From Cellulosimicrobium sp. Marseille-Q4280 (GTDB taxonomy: Bacteria; Actinomycetota; Actinomycetes; Actinomycetales; Cellulomonadaceae): a stretch of DNA of 64,000 bases. Numbering within the stretch: position 1 is the stretch's first letter; every line of letters starts with the position of its first letter. Position numbers and translations under genes: made by a program. Under the pieces are notes generated by a model that had not been told where the DNA came from, ran no database searches, and saw nothing but the letters and a program-made list of their open reading frames with translations. The DNA lies in NCBI RefSeq assembly GCF_943181405.1, contig NZ_CALPBY010000008.1:62001-126000 (forward strand). Direction: 5' to 3'. This document shows, piece after piece, positions 44,401-51,685 of the stretch.

Positions 44401-46523
44401 TGACCTCCGACGTGCCGGGTCTCGTGGTGCGGTACGCGCTCGACGAGACGAGCGGCACGACGGCGGCCAACTCGGCGCCGGACGCGACGATCGGCGCGGC
44501 GACGCTCACGGGCGGCGCAGCCTTCAGCGGGACCGGCGAGGGCGTGACCCTGGACGGGACGAACGACTACGTCGACCTGCCCGACAACCTGCTCGCCGGC
44601 CTCACGGACGTGACGGTGAGCCTCGACGTGAAAATCGCCACGGACCAGGCCACGCCGTACTTCATCTACGGCCTCGGCAACACGAGCGGGACGGCCGGCA
44701 ACGGCTACCTGTTCACGACCGGCAACGCCTACCGGACGTCGATCGCGACGGGCAACTGGACCACGGAGCAGACGGTGAGCAAGAACGCCGACCTGCAGCG
44801 CGGCGTCTGGAAGCACCTGACGTACACGCTCGAGGGCACGACCGCCGTGCTCTACGAGGACGGCGTCGAGGTCGGGCGCCAGACCGGCGTGACGATCGAC
44901 CCGAAGGACATCGGCAACGGGTCCACGCTCGCGAACTACATCGGCCGCTCGGTCTACCCGGGCGACCGCTACCTCAAGGGCTCGGTGCGCGACTTCCGGG
45001 TCTACGACCGCGCGCTGACCGCCGACGAGGTGTTCCAGCTCGGCGCCGACCACACGGCCGTCACGGGCGCCGAGCTCGACGAGCTGAAGGTCCCGGCGAT
45101 CGTCGACGGCGCGAGCTCCACGGTCACGCTCCCGGTCGAGCCGGGGACGGACCTCACGGCGCTCTCGCCCGTGCTCGCCGTCTCGCCCCGGGCCACGGTC
45201 TCGCCGTCGAACGGGTCCGCGCAGGACTTCTCGGAGCCCGTCGAGTACACGGTGACCGGGCCGGACGGGTCGTCGCGAACGTGGACGGTCCAGGCGAAGG
45301 AGATGAACAGCCCGGTGCTGCCGGGGCGGTACGCCGACCCGAACATCGCGCAGTTCGGCGACACGTTCTACCTCTACGCGACGACGGACGGCACGCCCGG
45401 CTGGGGCGGCAAGGACTTCTACGTCTGGAAGTCCTCCGACCTCGTCGAGTGGGAGCGCTCGGAGGAGCCGTTCCTCACGCTCGACGGCGCGAACGGCAAC
45501 GTCCCGTGGGCGACGGGCAACGCGTGGGCGCCGACGATCATCGAGCGGGACGGGAAGTACTACTTCTACTTCTCGGGCCACAACCCGACGTACGACCGCA
45601 AGACGATCGGCGTCGCGGTGGCCGACAGCCCCGAGGGACCGTTCACCGCGGAGCCCACGGCGATGATCACCAACGGCGAGGCCGTCACTTCCGGCCAGGC
45701 CATCGACCCGGCCGCGTTCCACGACCCGCAGACCGGCAAGTACTGGCTCCTGTGGGGCAACGGCGGCCCGTCGAACGGCCCGGTCATGGCCGAGCTGTCC
45801 GACGACATGACGTCGATCGAGCAGGACACGCTGCGGCGCATCCCGGGGCTGACGGACTTCCGCGAGGGCCTGTTCGTCAACTTCCGCGACGGGATCTACC
45901 ACCTCACGTACTCGATCGACGACACCGGGTCGCCGAACTACCGCGTCGGGTACGCGACCGCGACGAGCTTGGACGGCCCGTGGACCTACCGCGGCGTCAT
46001 CCTCGAGAAGGACGCGTCGCAGGGGATCCTCGGGACCGGGCACAGCTCGATCCTCAACGTCGAGGGCACGGACGACTGGTACATCGCGTACCACCGCTTC
46101 GCGATCCCCGGCGGCAACGGCACCAACCGCGAGACGACGATCGACCGTCTCACGTTCGGCGAGGACGGCCTCATCCAGAAGGTCACGCCCACGCTCGAGA
46201 GCGTGGACCCGGTCGACGTCGCACCGCAGCCCGAGGTCGAGCTGACCGTCGAGGCCACCCCCCGGTGCCTCGCGGGCAAGGCCTACCTCGCGGTCCGCGC
46301 GACGAACGCGGGCGACGTTCCCGCCGACGTCACGCTCGCGACGCCGTTCGGCCAGAAGGTGGTCGCCGACGTCGCGCCCGGCAAGGCGGCGTACCAGTCG
46401 TTCGCGGTGCGGGCGACGTCCGTGGCCGCGGGGACGGCGACGGTCACGGGCACCGCGGTCCTCGACGGCGAACCCGTCACCACGGAGCACGAGGTCGCGT
46501 ACGACGCCGCTACGTGCGGCTGA
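41478..46523 (+). CDS. Giant secreted enzyme with two GH43 catalytic domains and two LamG domains
   Basis: A 1681-residue exported protein. A long charged N-terminus precedes a signal peptide ending near residue 75. Order by eye: LamG-1 (97-300), two atypical Ig-like domains (315-395, 405-490), GH43-1 (493-814, 'KGLRDPFIIRSP', 'TWAPEAYYDES'), Big_4-like (818-891), Big_2-like (896-976), LamG-2 (980-1193), an E-set linker (1195-1275), GH43-2 (1278-1580, 'RYADPNIAQFGDTFYLYATT', 'NAWAPTIIERDGKYYFYFSG', 'REGLFVNFRDGIYHL') and the recurrent Cys module. The two catalytic domains are only distantly related and probably attack different linkages of one polymer. ATG 41478 has GAGGAG upstream. Type A operators control it. 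Confidence 0.85.
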   Translation: MTSRHVRDSSRTTSRGTAGTSDTPPAGHRSATAPHPRTSGTRPSDTRAGRRALAALVGLALVGPLAPAAAAAAPAAPGPTALEPTSATALAAPATEGLQLWLPLDETEGTVAHDASGNGLDATLAGQGGGWSEGQGLVFGGSNHVDLPDDLLAGMDAVTVSADVWIDTSLSGNYFFYTLGNTAVGTPQSGNGYLFSTGNANYRATISDLAWGREQNTAKAPAGALARGVWKTVTYTLGGGTARLYEDGTQVGQNTAVTITPGAIGGGVTTANFLGKSAYAADNLFKGRMKDFRLYDRALTAQEVADISADAAQDAVTADAAALDLGDTSAVVTDLDLPAQGVGGTAVTWATSDDGVVGADGTVTRPAAGEEPATATLTATVALRGATESRTFDVTVLPGDGDQAKADAAAAALEVPNLDDVRGNLTLPTTGLHGASVSWASSSGAITPTGEVTRPAHGEDAETVTLTATATVGAATATRELGATVPPLPEQEDLEGYLFSYFVGEGTATGEQVYFGLSQGNDALNYQNLNDNQPVLTSELGEKGLRDPFIIRSPEGDKFYQIATDLRIYDGNGWDAAQRQGSKSIMVWESTDLVTWTDQRLVQVSPDTAGNTWAPEAYYDESLGAYVVFWASKLYAEDDPGHTGNSYNRMMYATTRDFVTFSEAKVWVDPGYSVIDSTVAQDDDGTFYRFTKDERNNTSTTPCSKFILAEKSDELLSTDWDYVTDCIGKASSAGPGINQGEGPTIFRSNTEDKWYLFIDEFGGRGYVPFESTSLDATEWTMSTDYEMPSRPRHGTVLPVTQAEYDRLLRTYQPDAFVESVEDVAVTVQTGTAPVLPAQVTARFADGTSGPADVTWDAVDPASYAQEGEFVVEGSLGGGVSVRARAVVTVTDDVVPVEGLSVTPASVQVGVAGTRQLTATVTPANASARAITWASDDESVATVSAEGVVTGVGEGHAMVTATTADGSRTAYVAVEVTSDVPGLVVRYALDETSGTTAANSAPDATIGAATLTGGAAFSGTGEGVTLDGTNDYVDLPDNLLAGLTDVTVSLDVKIATDQATPYFIYGLGNTSGTAGNGYLFTTGNAYRTSIATGNWTTEQTVSKNADLQRGVWKHLTYTLEGTTAVLYEDGVEVGRQTGVTIDPKDIGNGSTLANYIGRSVYPGDRYLKGSVRDFRVYDRALTADEVFQLGADHTAVTGAELDELKVPAIVDGASSTVTLPVEPGTDLTALSPVLAVSPRATVSPSNGSAQDFSEPVEYTVTGPDGSSRTWTVQAKEMNSPVLPGRYADPNIAQFGDTFYLYATTDGTPGWGGKDFYVWKSSDLVEWERSEEPFLTLDGANGNVPWATGNAWAPTIIERDGKYYFYFSGHNPTYDRKTIGVAVADSPEGPFTAEPTAMITNGEAVTSGQAIDPAAFHDPQTGKYWLLWGNGGPSNGPVMAELSDDMTSIEQDTLRRIPGLTDFREGLFVNFRDGIYHLTYSIDDTGSPNYRVGYATATSLDGPWTYRGVILEKDASQGILGTGHSSILNVEGTDDWYIAYHRFAIPGGNGTNRETTIDRLTFGEDGLIQKVTPTLESVDPVDVAPQPEVELTVEATPRCLAGKAYLAVRATNAGDVPADVTLATPFGQKVVADVAPGKAAYQSFAVRATSVAAGTATVTGTAVLDGEPVTTEHEVAYDAATCG

Positions 46524-46527
46524 CATC

Positions 46528-46600
46528 CGCGAGGTAGAACCGCAGGTCGCGAGGTAGATCCCCCGGGGTTCTACCTCGCGACCGCGGGTACTACCTCGGC
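46528..46600. repeat. Palindromic intergenic element, third clear copy
   Basis: CGCGAGGTAGAACCGC begins 5 bases after the stop. The inner stem GGTCGCGAGGTAGATCCCCC / GGGGTTCTACCTCGCGACC (46545-46583) is almost perfect, followed by GGTACTACCTCGG. The element leaves only 40 bases to the next ATG, so it could also affect expression of that gene. Confidence 0.75.
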
Positions 46601-46640
46601 AGGTGCTTCACGTTTCATCTCGACGAGGAGAAGGACGACC

Positions 46641-49262
46641 ATGACAGGACTCAGGACGCGCGGCCCGCGTCGCCGGGCGGCGGGCATCGCCGTCGGGCTC
46701 GTCGGCGCGCTCACCGCGACGCTGCTCGGGACGGCCGGGGCCACGGCGGCCCCCGTCGCCGCCCCGGTCGGCACCGCCGCGGCCAGCGGGGCCGGCAGCG
46801 CTGACGACGCCGGGCTCGTCGCCTGGTACCCGCTCGACGCGGCCAGCACCACCGGCGGCACGACGGCGAACCTCGCCGCGGGCTCGACGTTCGGCCCGGC
46901 CACGGTGCACGGCGCGACGGCGACCCCCGACGGTCTCGCGCTCGACGGCACGGACGACTACGTCGACCTGCCCGACCACCTGCTCGCCGGCCTCACCGAC
47001 GCGACGGTGAGCCTCGACGTGCTGGTGGACGCCACGCAGGCGACGCCGTACTTCATCTACGGGCTCGGGAACTCGAGCGGGACGGCCGGCAACGGCTACC
47101 TCTTCACGACCGGCAACGCGTACCGGACGTCGATCGCGACGGGCAGCTGGACCACCGAGCAGACCGTCACCAAGGGGTCCAACCTGACGCGCGGCGTCTG
47201 GAAGACCTTGACGTACACGCTCACCGGCACGACCGCGACGCTCTACGAGGACGGCGTCCAGGTCAAGCAGGCGACGAACGTCACGACCGACCCCGGCCAG
47301 ATCGGCGGCGGGCAGACGACGGCGAACTACGTCGGTCGCTCGCTGTACTCCGGCGACCGGTACCTCAAGGGGCAGGTCCGCGACTTCCGGATCTACGACC
47401 GGGCCGTCACGGCGGCCGAGGCGGCCGAGCTCGCGCTCGAGACGTCGGCCGCCGCGGCCGACGCCGACCTCGCAGCGCTCGACCTCGGCGACACGAGCGC
47501 CGTCACCGCCGACCTCGCGCTCCCGACGGCTGCCGCCCAGGGCTCGCTCGTCACGTGGTCGTCGTCCGACCCCGCGGTCGTCTCGGCGACCGGCAAGGTC
47601 ACACGTCCCGCAGCCGGCGAGGACGACGCGACGGTCACCCTGACCGCCGCCGTGACGCGCGGCGCCGTCGCGCGGACCGCGACGTTCGAGGTCACGGTCC
47701 TCGCGCAGCTCCTGCCCGCCGAGGCGGCGCAGTGGGACGCCGAGCACGTGACGGTCCCGCACCTCGACGACGTGCGCGGCAACCTCACGCTCCCCGTGAC
47801 CGGCGCGAACGGCTCGTCGCTCACGTGGGTCACCTCCGACCCCGCCACGATCTCGCCCACGGGCGACGTGACGCGCCCCGCGCACGGCGAGGAGGCCGCC
47901 GTCGTGCAGCTCACCGTCACGGCGTCGAAGGACGGCGCGACGGCCACGCACACCTACGACGCGACGGTCCGGCCGCTGCCGGCCGCCGCGGACTACGAGG
48001 GCTACTTCTTCCCGTACTTCGAGGGCGAGAGCACGCCCGACGGCGAGTCGGTCTACTTCAGCGTGAGCGACGGCAACGACCCGCTCGACTGGGTCGAGCT
48101 CAACGACGCCGAGCCCGTCCTCACGTCGGAGCTCGGCGAGAAGGGTCTGCGCGACCCGTTCATCATCCGCTCGCCCGAGGGCGACCGGTTCTTCCTGCTC
48201 GCCACCGACCTGCGCATCTACGGCGGGAACAACTTCGGCAACGCCCAGGAGCGCGGCTCGCGCGCCCTCATGATCTGGGAGTCGACGGACCTCGTGAGCT
48301 GGTCCGAGCAGCGCTCGGTGACGGTCTCGAGCGAGTACGCGGGCAACACGTGGGCGCCCGAGGCGTTCTACGACGCGCAGCGCGGCGAGTACATCGTCTA
48401 CTGGGCCTCGGCGCTGTACCCGACGACCGACACGTCCAACCGGCGCATCGCCGACTCGTACCAGCGCATGATGTACGCCACGACGCGCGACTTCGTGACG
48501 TTCAGCGAGCCGCAGGTGTGGATCGACGAGAAGCGCGGCAACGGCCTCGGCATGATCGACTCCTCGATCGTCGAGCACGAGGGCACGTACTACCGGTTCA
48601 CCAAGGACGAGGCGTACATGATCCCGCGCCTCGAGAAGTCGACGGACCTGCGCTCGACCGACTGGGACCTCGTCGCCGAGAGGATCGGGTACGGCCAGCC
48701 GAACCCCTGGGGCGGCACGCTCACGGCGGGCGAGGGCCCGACGGTGTTCAAGTCGAACACCGAGGAGAAGTGGTACCTCTTCGTCGACCAGCCGAGCTAC
48801 CACGGCGGCCAGGGCTACCTGCCGCTCGAGTCCACCGACCTCGACTCGGGCGTGTGGACGTCCGTCGACGCGGACCTGCCGAGCAGCCCGCGCCACGGGA
48901 CCGTCCTGCCGATCACGGCCGCCGAGCAGGCCGCGCTCCTCGCCGCGTACGGCGACGAGCCGCCCGCGCCCGAGCTCGACCTCGCGGTCGACGTCTCGCC
49001 GCGGTGCCTCGCGGGGAAGGCGTACGTCGCCGTGCGCGCGACGAACGGCGAGGACGTGCCCGCCGACGTGACCCTCACGACGCCGTACGGAACGAAGGCG
49101 TTCCGCGACGTCGCGGCCGGCAAGGCGGCGTACCAGTCGTTCGCGGTCCGCGCGACGAGCGTCCCGGACGGGACCGTCACCGTCACCGGTGTCGCGACCC
49201 TCGACGGCAAGGAGGTGACGACCACGCTGGAGGCGCCGGTCGAAGCACTCGACTGCGCCTGA
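46641..49262 (+). CDS. Secreted GH43 enzyme with LamG and two Ig-like domains
   Basis: An 873-residue exported protein: signal peptide about 1-38, LamG (59-260), two atypical Ig-like domains (274-355, 365-445), GH43 (452-772; 'KGLRDPFIIRSP', 'LATDLRIYGG', 'TWAPEAFYDAQ', 'GEGPTVFKSN') and the recurrent Cys module. The layout equals the first 800 residues of the gene before it, so a tandem duplication is likely. Its LamG, however, matches LamG-2 of that protein much better than LamG-1 ('YFIYGLGN(T/S)SGTAGNGYLF'). ATG 46641 follows GAGGAGAAGG. Its GH43 is the same type as the cytosolic enzyme coupled to araA. Confidence 0.86.
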   Translation: MTGLRTRGPRRRAAGIAVGLVGALTATLLGTAGATAAPVAAPVGTAAASGAGSADDAGLVAWYPLDAASTTGGTTANLAAGSTFGPATVHGATATPDGLALDGTDDYVDLPDHLLAGLTDATVSLDVLVDATQATPYFIYGLGNSSGTAGNGYLFTTGNAYRTSIATGSWTTEQTVTKGSNLTRGVWKTLTYTLTGTTATLYEDGVQVKQATNVTTDPGQIGGGQTTANYVGRSLYSGDRYLKGQVRDFRIYDRAVTAAEAAELALETSAAAADADLAALDLGDTSAVTADLALPTAAAQGSLVTWSSSDPAVVSATGKVTRPAAGEDDATVTLTAAVTRGAVARTATFEVTVLAQLLPAEAAQWDAEHVTVPHLDDVRGNLTLPVTGANGSSLTWVTSDPATISPTGDVTRPAHGEEAAVVQLTVTASKDGATATHTYDATVRPLPAAADYEGYFFPYFEGESTPDGESVYFSVSDGNDPLDWVELNDAEPVLTSELGEKGLRDPFIIRSPEGDRFFLLATDLRIYGGNNFGNAQERGSRALMIWESTDLVSWSEQRSVTVSSEYAGNTWAPEAFYDAQRGEYIVYWASALYPTTDTSNRRIADSYQRMMYATTRDFVTFSEPQVWIDEKRGNGLGMIDSSIVEHEGTYYRFTKDEAYMIPRLEKSTDLRSTDWDLVAERIGYGQPNPWGGTLTAGEGPTVFKSNTEEKWYLFVDQPSYHGGQGYLPLESTDLDSGVWTSVDADLPSSPRHGTVLPITAAEQAALLAAYGDEPPAPELDLAVDVSPRCLAGKAYVAVRATNGEDVPADVTLTTPYGTKAFRDVAAGKAAYQSFAVRATSVPDGTVTVTGVATLDGKEVTTTLEAPVEALDCA

Positions 49263-49283
49263 TCCTCGCGAGGTCGAGCCGTC

Positions 49284-49320
49284 GCGCCGAGGGAGAGGGA
49301 GTGCCCCTCTCCCTCGGCGC
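49284..49320 (+). terminator. Strong terminator hairpin after the LamG-GH43 gene
   Basis: Perfect 16-bp arms GCGCCGAGGGAGAGGG and its complement with a 5-base loop, 22 bases after the stop. No T-run follows, as is usual in such GC-rich genomes. CTCGCGAGGTCGAGCC just before it resembles the start of the palindromic intergenic element. Confidence 0.85.
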
Positions 49321-49435
49321 GCGGCCTGCACCTCGCACCCACGACCCTGCACGAGCGTCGGAACGCGGGACTTCCCTCCTTGCCGCCGACGACGCTTCCA
49401 CCACTCGACGACGAGTGAGAAGGAGCGAAGCAGAC

Positions 49436-51685
49436 ATGCCTGTGCACGACTCGACCTATTCGCGCCGGTCCGTCCTGCGGTTCGGCGCGCTGGCCGCCGG
49501 CGCGACCGCCGGTGCGGTCGCCCTCGCCGGGGGCGCCGCCGCCGCACCACCGGCCGTCCCCGCCACGTTCGTCCCGACGAGGCCACCCGTGAGCCGCGGC
49601 TTCCTGCGGTCCCTCGACCGGTCGATCACGCTCGACGGCTGGGCCGCCGAGCCGTTCTCGATGTCCGACGTGACGCTCGCGCCGAGCGTCGCGACCCGGT
49701 CCCAGGACCAGATGCTGCACCTCGCCCGCGTGTACCCGGTCGACCGCGTCCTCGCGGTCTTCCGGCGCAACGCGGGGCTCGACACGAAGGGCGCGAGCGC
49801 GCCCGGCGGCTGGGAGGGCTTCGGCCACGCCAACGAGCAGGCGTGGGGACCCGACGACTACCCGGGCCGCGCGAACACCCAGACCGCCAACCTCCTGCGC
49901 GGCCACTACGGCGGGCACTTCCTGTCCATGGTGTCGCTCGCGTTCGCGAGCACGGGGGAGACCGTGTTCCAGGACAAGGTGGACCAGATCGTCGCCGGCC
50001 TCGGCGAGGTCCAGACGGCGCTCGCGGCCATGGGGCGGTTCAGCCACCCGGGCTTCCTCGCCGCCTACGGCGAGTGGCAGTTCAGCCAGCTCGAGAAGTA
50101 CGCGCCGTACGGCGAGATCTGGGCGCCGTACTACACGTGCCACAAGATCATGGCGGGGCTCCTGGAGGCCTACCGCCTCGCGGGATCCGACCAGGCGCTC
50201 GAGATCGCGACCTCGATGGCGGACTGGGTGCACAGCCGGCTCTCCGTGCTGCCGCAGGCCCAGCTCGACCGGATGTGGGGCATCTACATCGCGGGCGAGT
50301 ACGGCGGCATGAACGAGGTGCTCGCCGACATCGCGTCGATCACGGGCGACGACACGTACGTCGCCACGGCCCGCCTGTTCGACCTCAACACGCTCGTCGA
50401 CGCGAGCGCGGCGGGCACCGACACGCTCAACGGCAAGCACGCGAACCAGCACATCCCGCAGTTCCCCGGCTACCTCAAGGTCCACGACCTCACGGGGGAG
50501 CAGCGGTACCTCGACGCCGTCGAGGGGTTCTGGGGCATGGTCGTCCCCGGGCGCACCTATGCGCACGGCGGCCACGGCGAGGGGGAGCTCTTCGGTCCGC
50601 CGAACACGGTCGCGGGCGACATCGGCGCGCGCAACGCCGAGACGTGCGGCACGTACAACATGCTCAAGCTGAGCCGCCTGCTGTTCTTCCACACGCTCGA
50701 CCCGAAGTACATGGAGTACTACGAGCGGGGCCTGCTCAACCAGGTCGTCGGCTCGAAGAAGAACACGCAGTCGGACACGAACCCGGACGTCACGTACATG
50801 TACGGCGTCAACCCCGGCACGCGCCGCGAGTACGGGAACACGGGGACGTGCTGCGGCGGGACCGGGCTCGAGAACCACGTGAAGTACCGGGACTCGATCT
50901 ACTTCCGGACCGTCGACGGCAGCGCGCTGTACGTCAACCTCTACCTCGCCTCGACGCTGACCTGGGAGGAGAAGGGCTTCGAGGTCGTCCAGGAGACGCA
51001 GTACCCGAAGGTCGGGTCGAGCAGGCTCACGGTGAACGGGTCGGGGCAGCTCGACCTCCGTCTGCGCGTGCCCGGCTGGGTGCGCAAGGGCTTCACGGTC
51101 CGGGTCAACGGCGCGGTGCAGGACATCGACGCCGTCCCCGGGACCTCCGTGAGCGTCGCGCGCTCGTGGTCGCCCGGCGACGTCGTCGAGATCGACATGC
51201 CGCTGAGCATCCGCGCGGTGCCGACGATCGACAACCCCGCGATCCAGAGCATCGAGAACGGGCCGACCGTGCTCCTCGCGCGCAGCGCCTCGCGGGAGTA
51301 CCTCAAGCTGTCGCTCTACGCCCACATGGGTCTGGACGGCACGCTCGAGGGCGCGTTCACGGACCTCGGCGACGGGTACTTCCGGCTCGGGAGCACCACG
51401 TTCGAGCCCGCGTGGTCGGGTGACGACACCCAGTACCACATGTACGTCGAGCGGTCCGAGCCGCGCGTCGTCTTCGCGGGCCTGGACAGCGGCGTGACGA
51501 ACGCCCGCCGCCAGAACGGCACGTCGTTCCTCGACGTCGTGTGGGGCGACGGCGGCTTCGCGGACCGTGCGGCCTTCCTCGCGAAGGTGCAGCGCACGGT
51601 CGAGCAGTTCACCGCGGACGGCCTCCTGAGCCGCCGCGACGGGCAGAGGGTCCTGGTCACGGCGGGGAAGGCGAGGCTGGCATGA
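49436..51685 (+). CDS. Tat-exported GH127-type beta-L-arabinofuranosidase
   Basis: A 749-residue enzyme with a twin-arginine signal ('SRRSVLRFGALAAG' then an Ala/Gly core to about residue 40), suggesting export in folded, metal-loaded form. The GH127 catalytic domain fills most of the rest. The zinc/nucleophile set is Glu402 and Cys404 ('ETCGTYNM') and Cys472/Cys473 ('TCCGGTGLEN'). Unlike the GH127 at 31341 it has no accessory domain and no Cys module; the next gene, overlapping by ATGA, supplies such domains as a separate protein. ATG 49436 has AAGGAG upstream. The substrate is likely beta-linked L-arabinofuranose, as for the family. Confidence 0.85.
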   Translation: MPVHDSTYSRRSVLRFGALAAGATAGAVALAGGAAAAPPAVPATFVPTRPPVSRGFLRSLDRSITLDGWAAEPFSMSDVTLAPSVATRSQDQMLHLARVYPVDRVLAVFRRNAGLDTKGASAPGGWEGFGHANEQAWGPDDYPGRANTQTANLLRGHYGGHFLSMVSLAFASTGETVFQDKVDQIVAGLGEVQTALAAMGRFSHPGFLAAYGEWQFSQLEKYAPYGEIWAPYYTCHKIMAGLLEAYRLAGSDQALEIATSMADWVHSRLSVLPQAQLDRMWGIYIAGEYGGMNEVLADIASITGDDTYVATARLFDLNTLVDASAAGTDTLNGKHANQHIPQFPGYLKVHDLTGEQRYLDAVEGFWGMVVPGRTYAHGGHGEGELFGPPNTVAGDIGARNAETCGTYNMLKLSRLLFFHTLDPKYMEYYERGLLNQVVGSKKNTQSDTNPDVTYMYGVNPGTRREYGNTGTCCGGTGLENHVKYRDSIYFRTVDGSALYVNLYLASTLTWEEKGFEVVQETQYPKVGSSRLTVNGSGQLDLRLRVPGWVRKGFTVRVNGAVQDIDAVPGTSVSVARSWSPGDVVEIDMPLSIRAVPTIDNPAIQSIENGPTVLLARSASREYLKLSLYAHMGLDGTLEGAFTDLGDGYFRLGSTTFEPAWSGDDTQYHMYVERSEPRVVFAGLDSGVTNARRQNGTSFLDVVWGDGGFADRAAFLAKVQRTVEQFTADGLLSRRDGQRVLVTAGKARLA

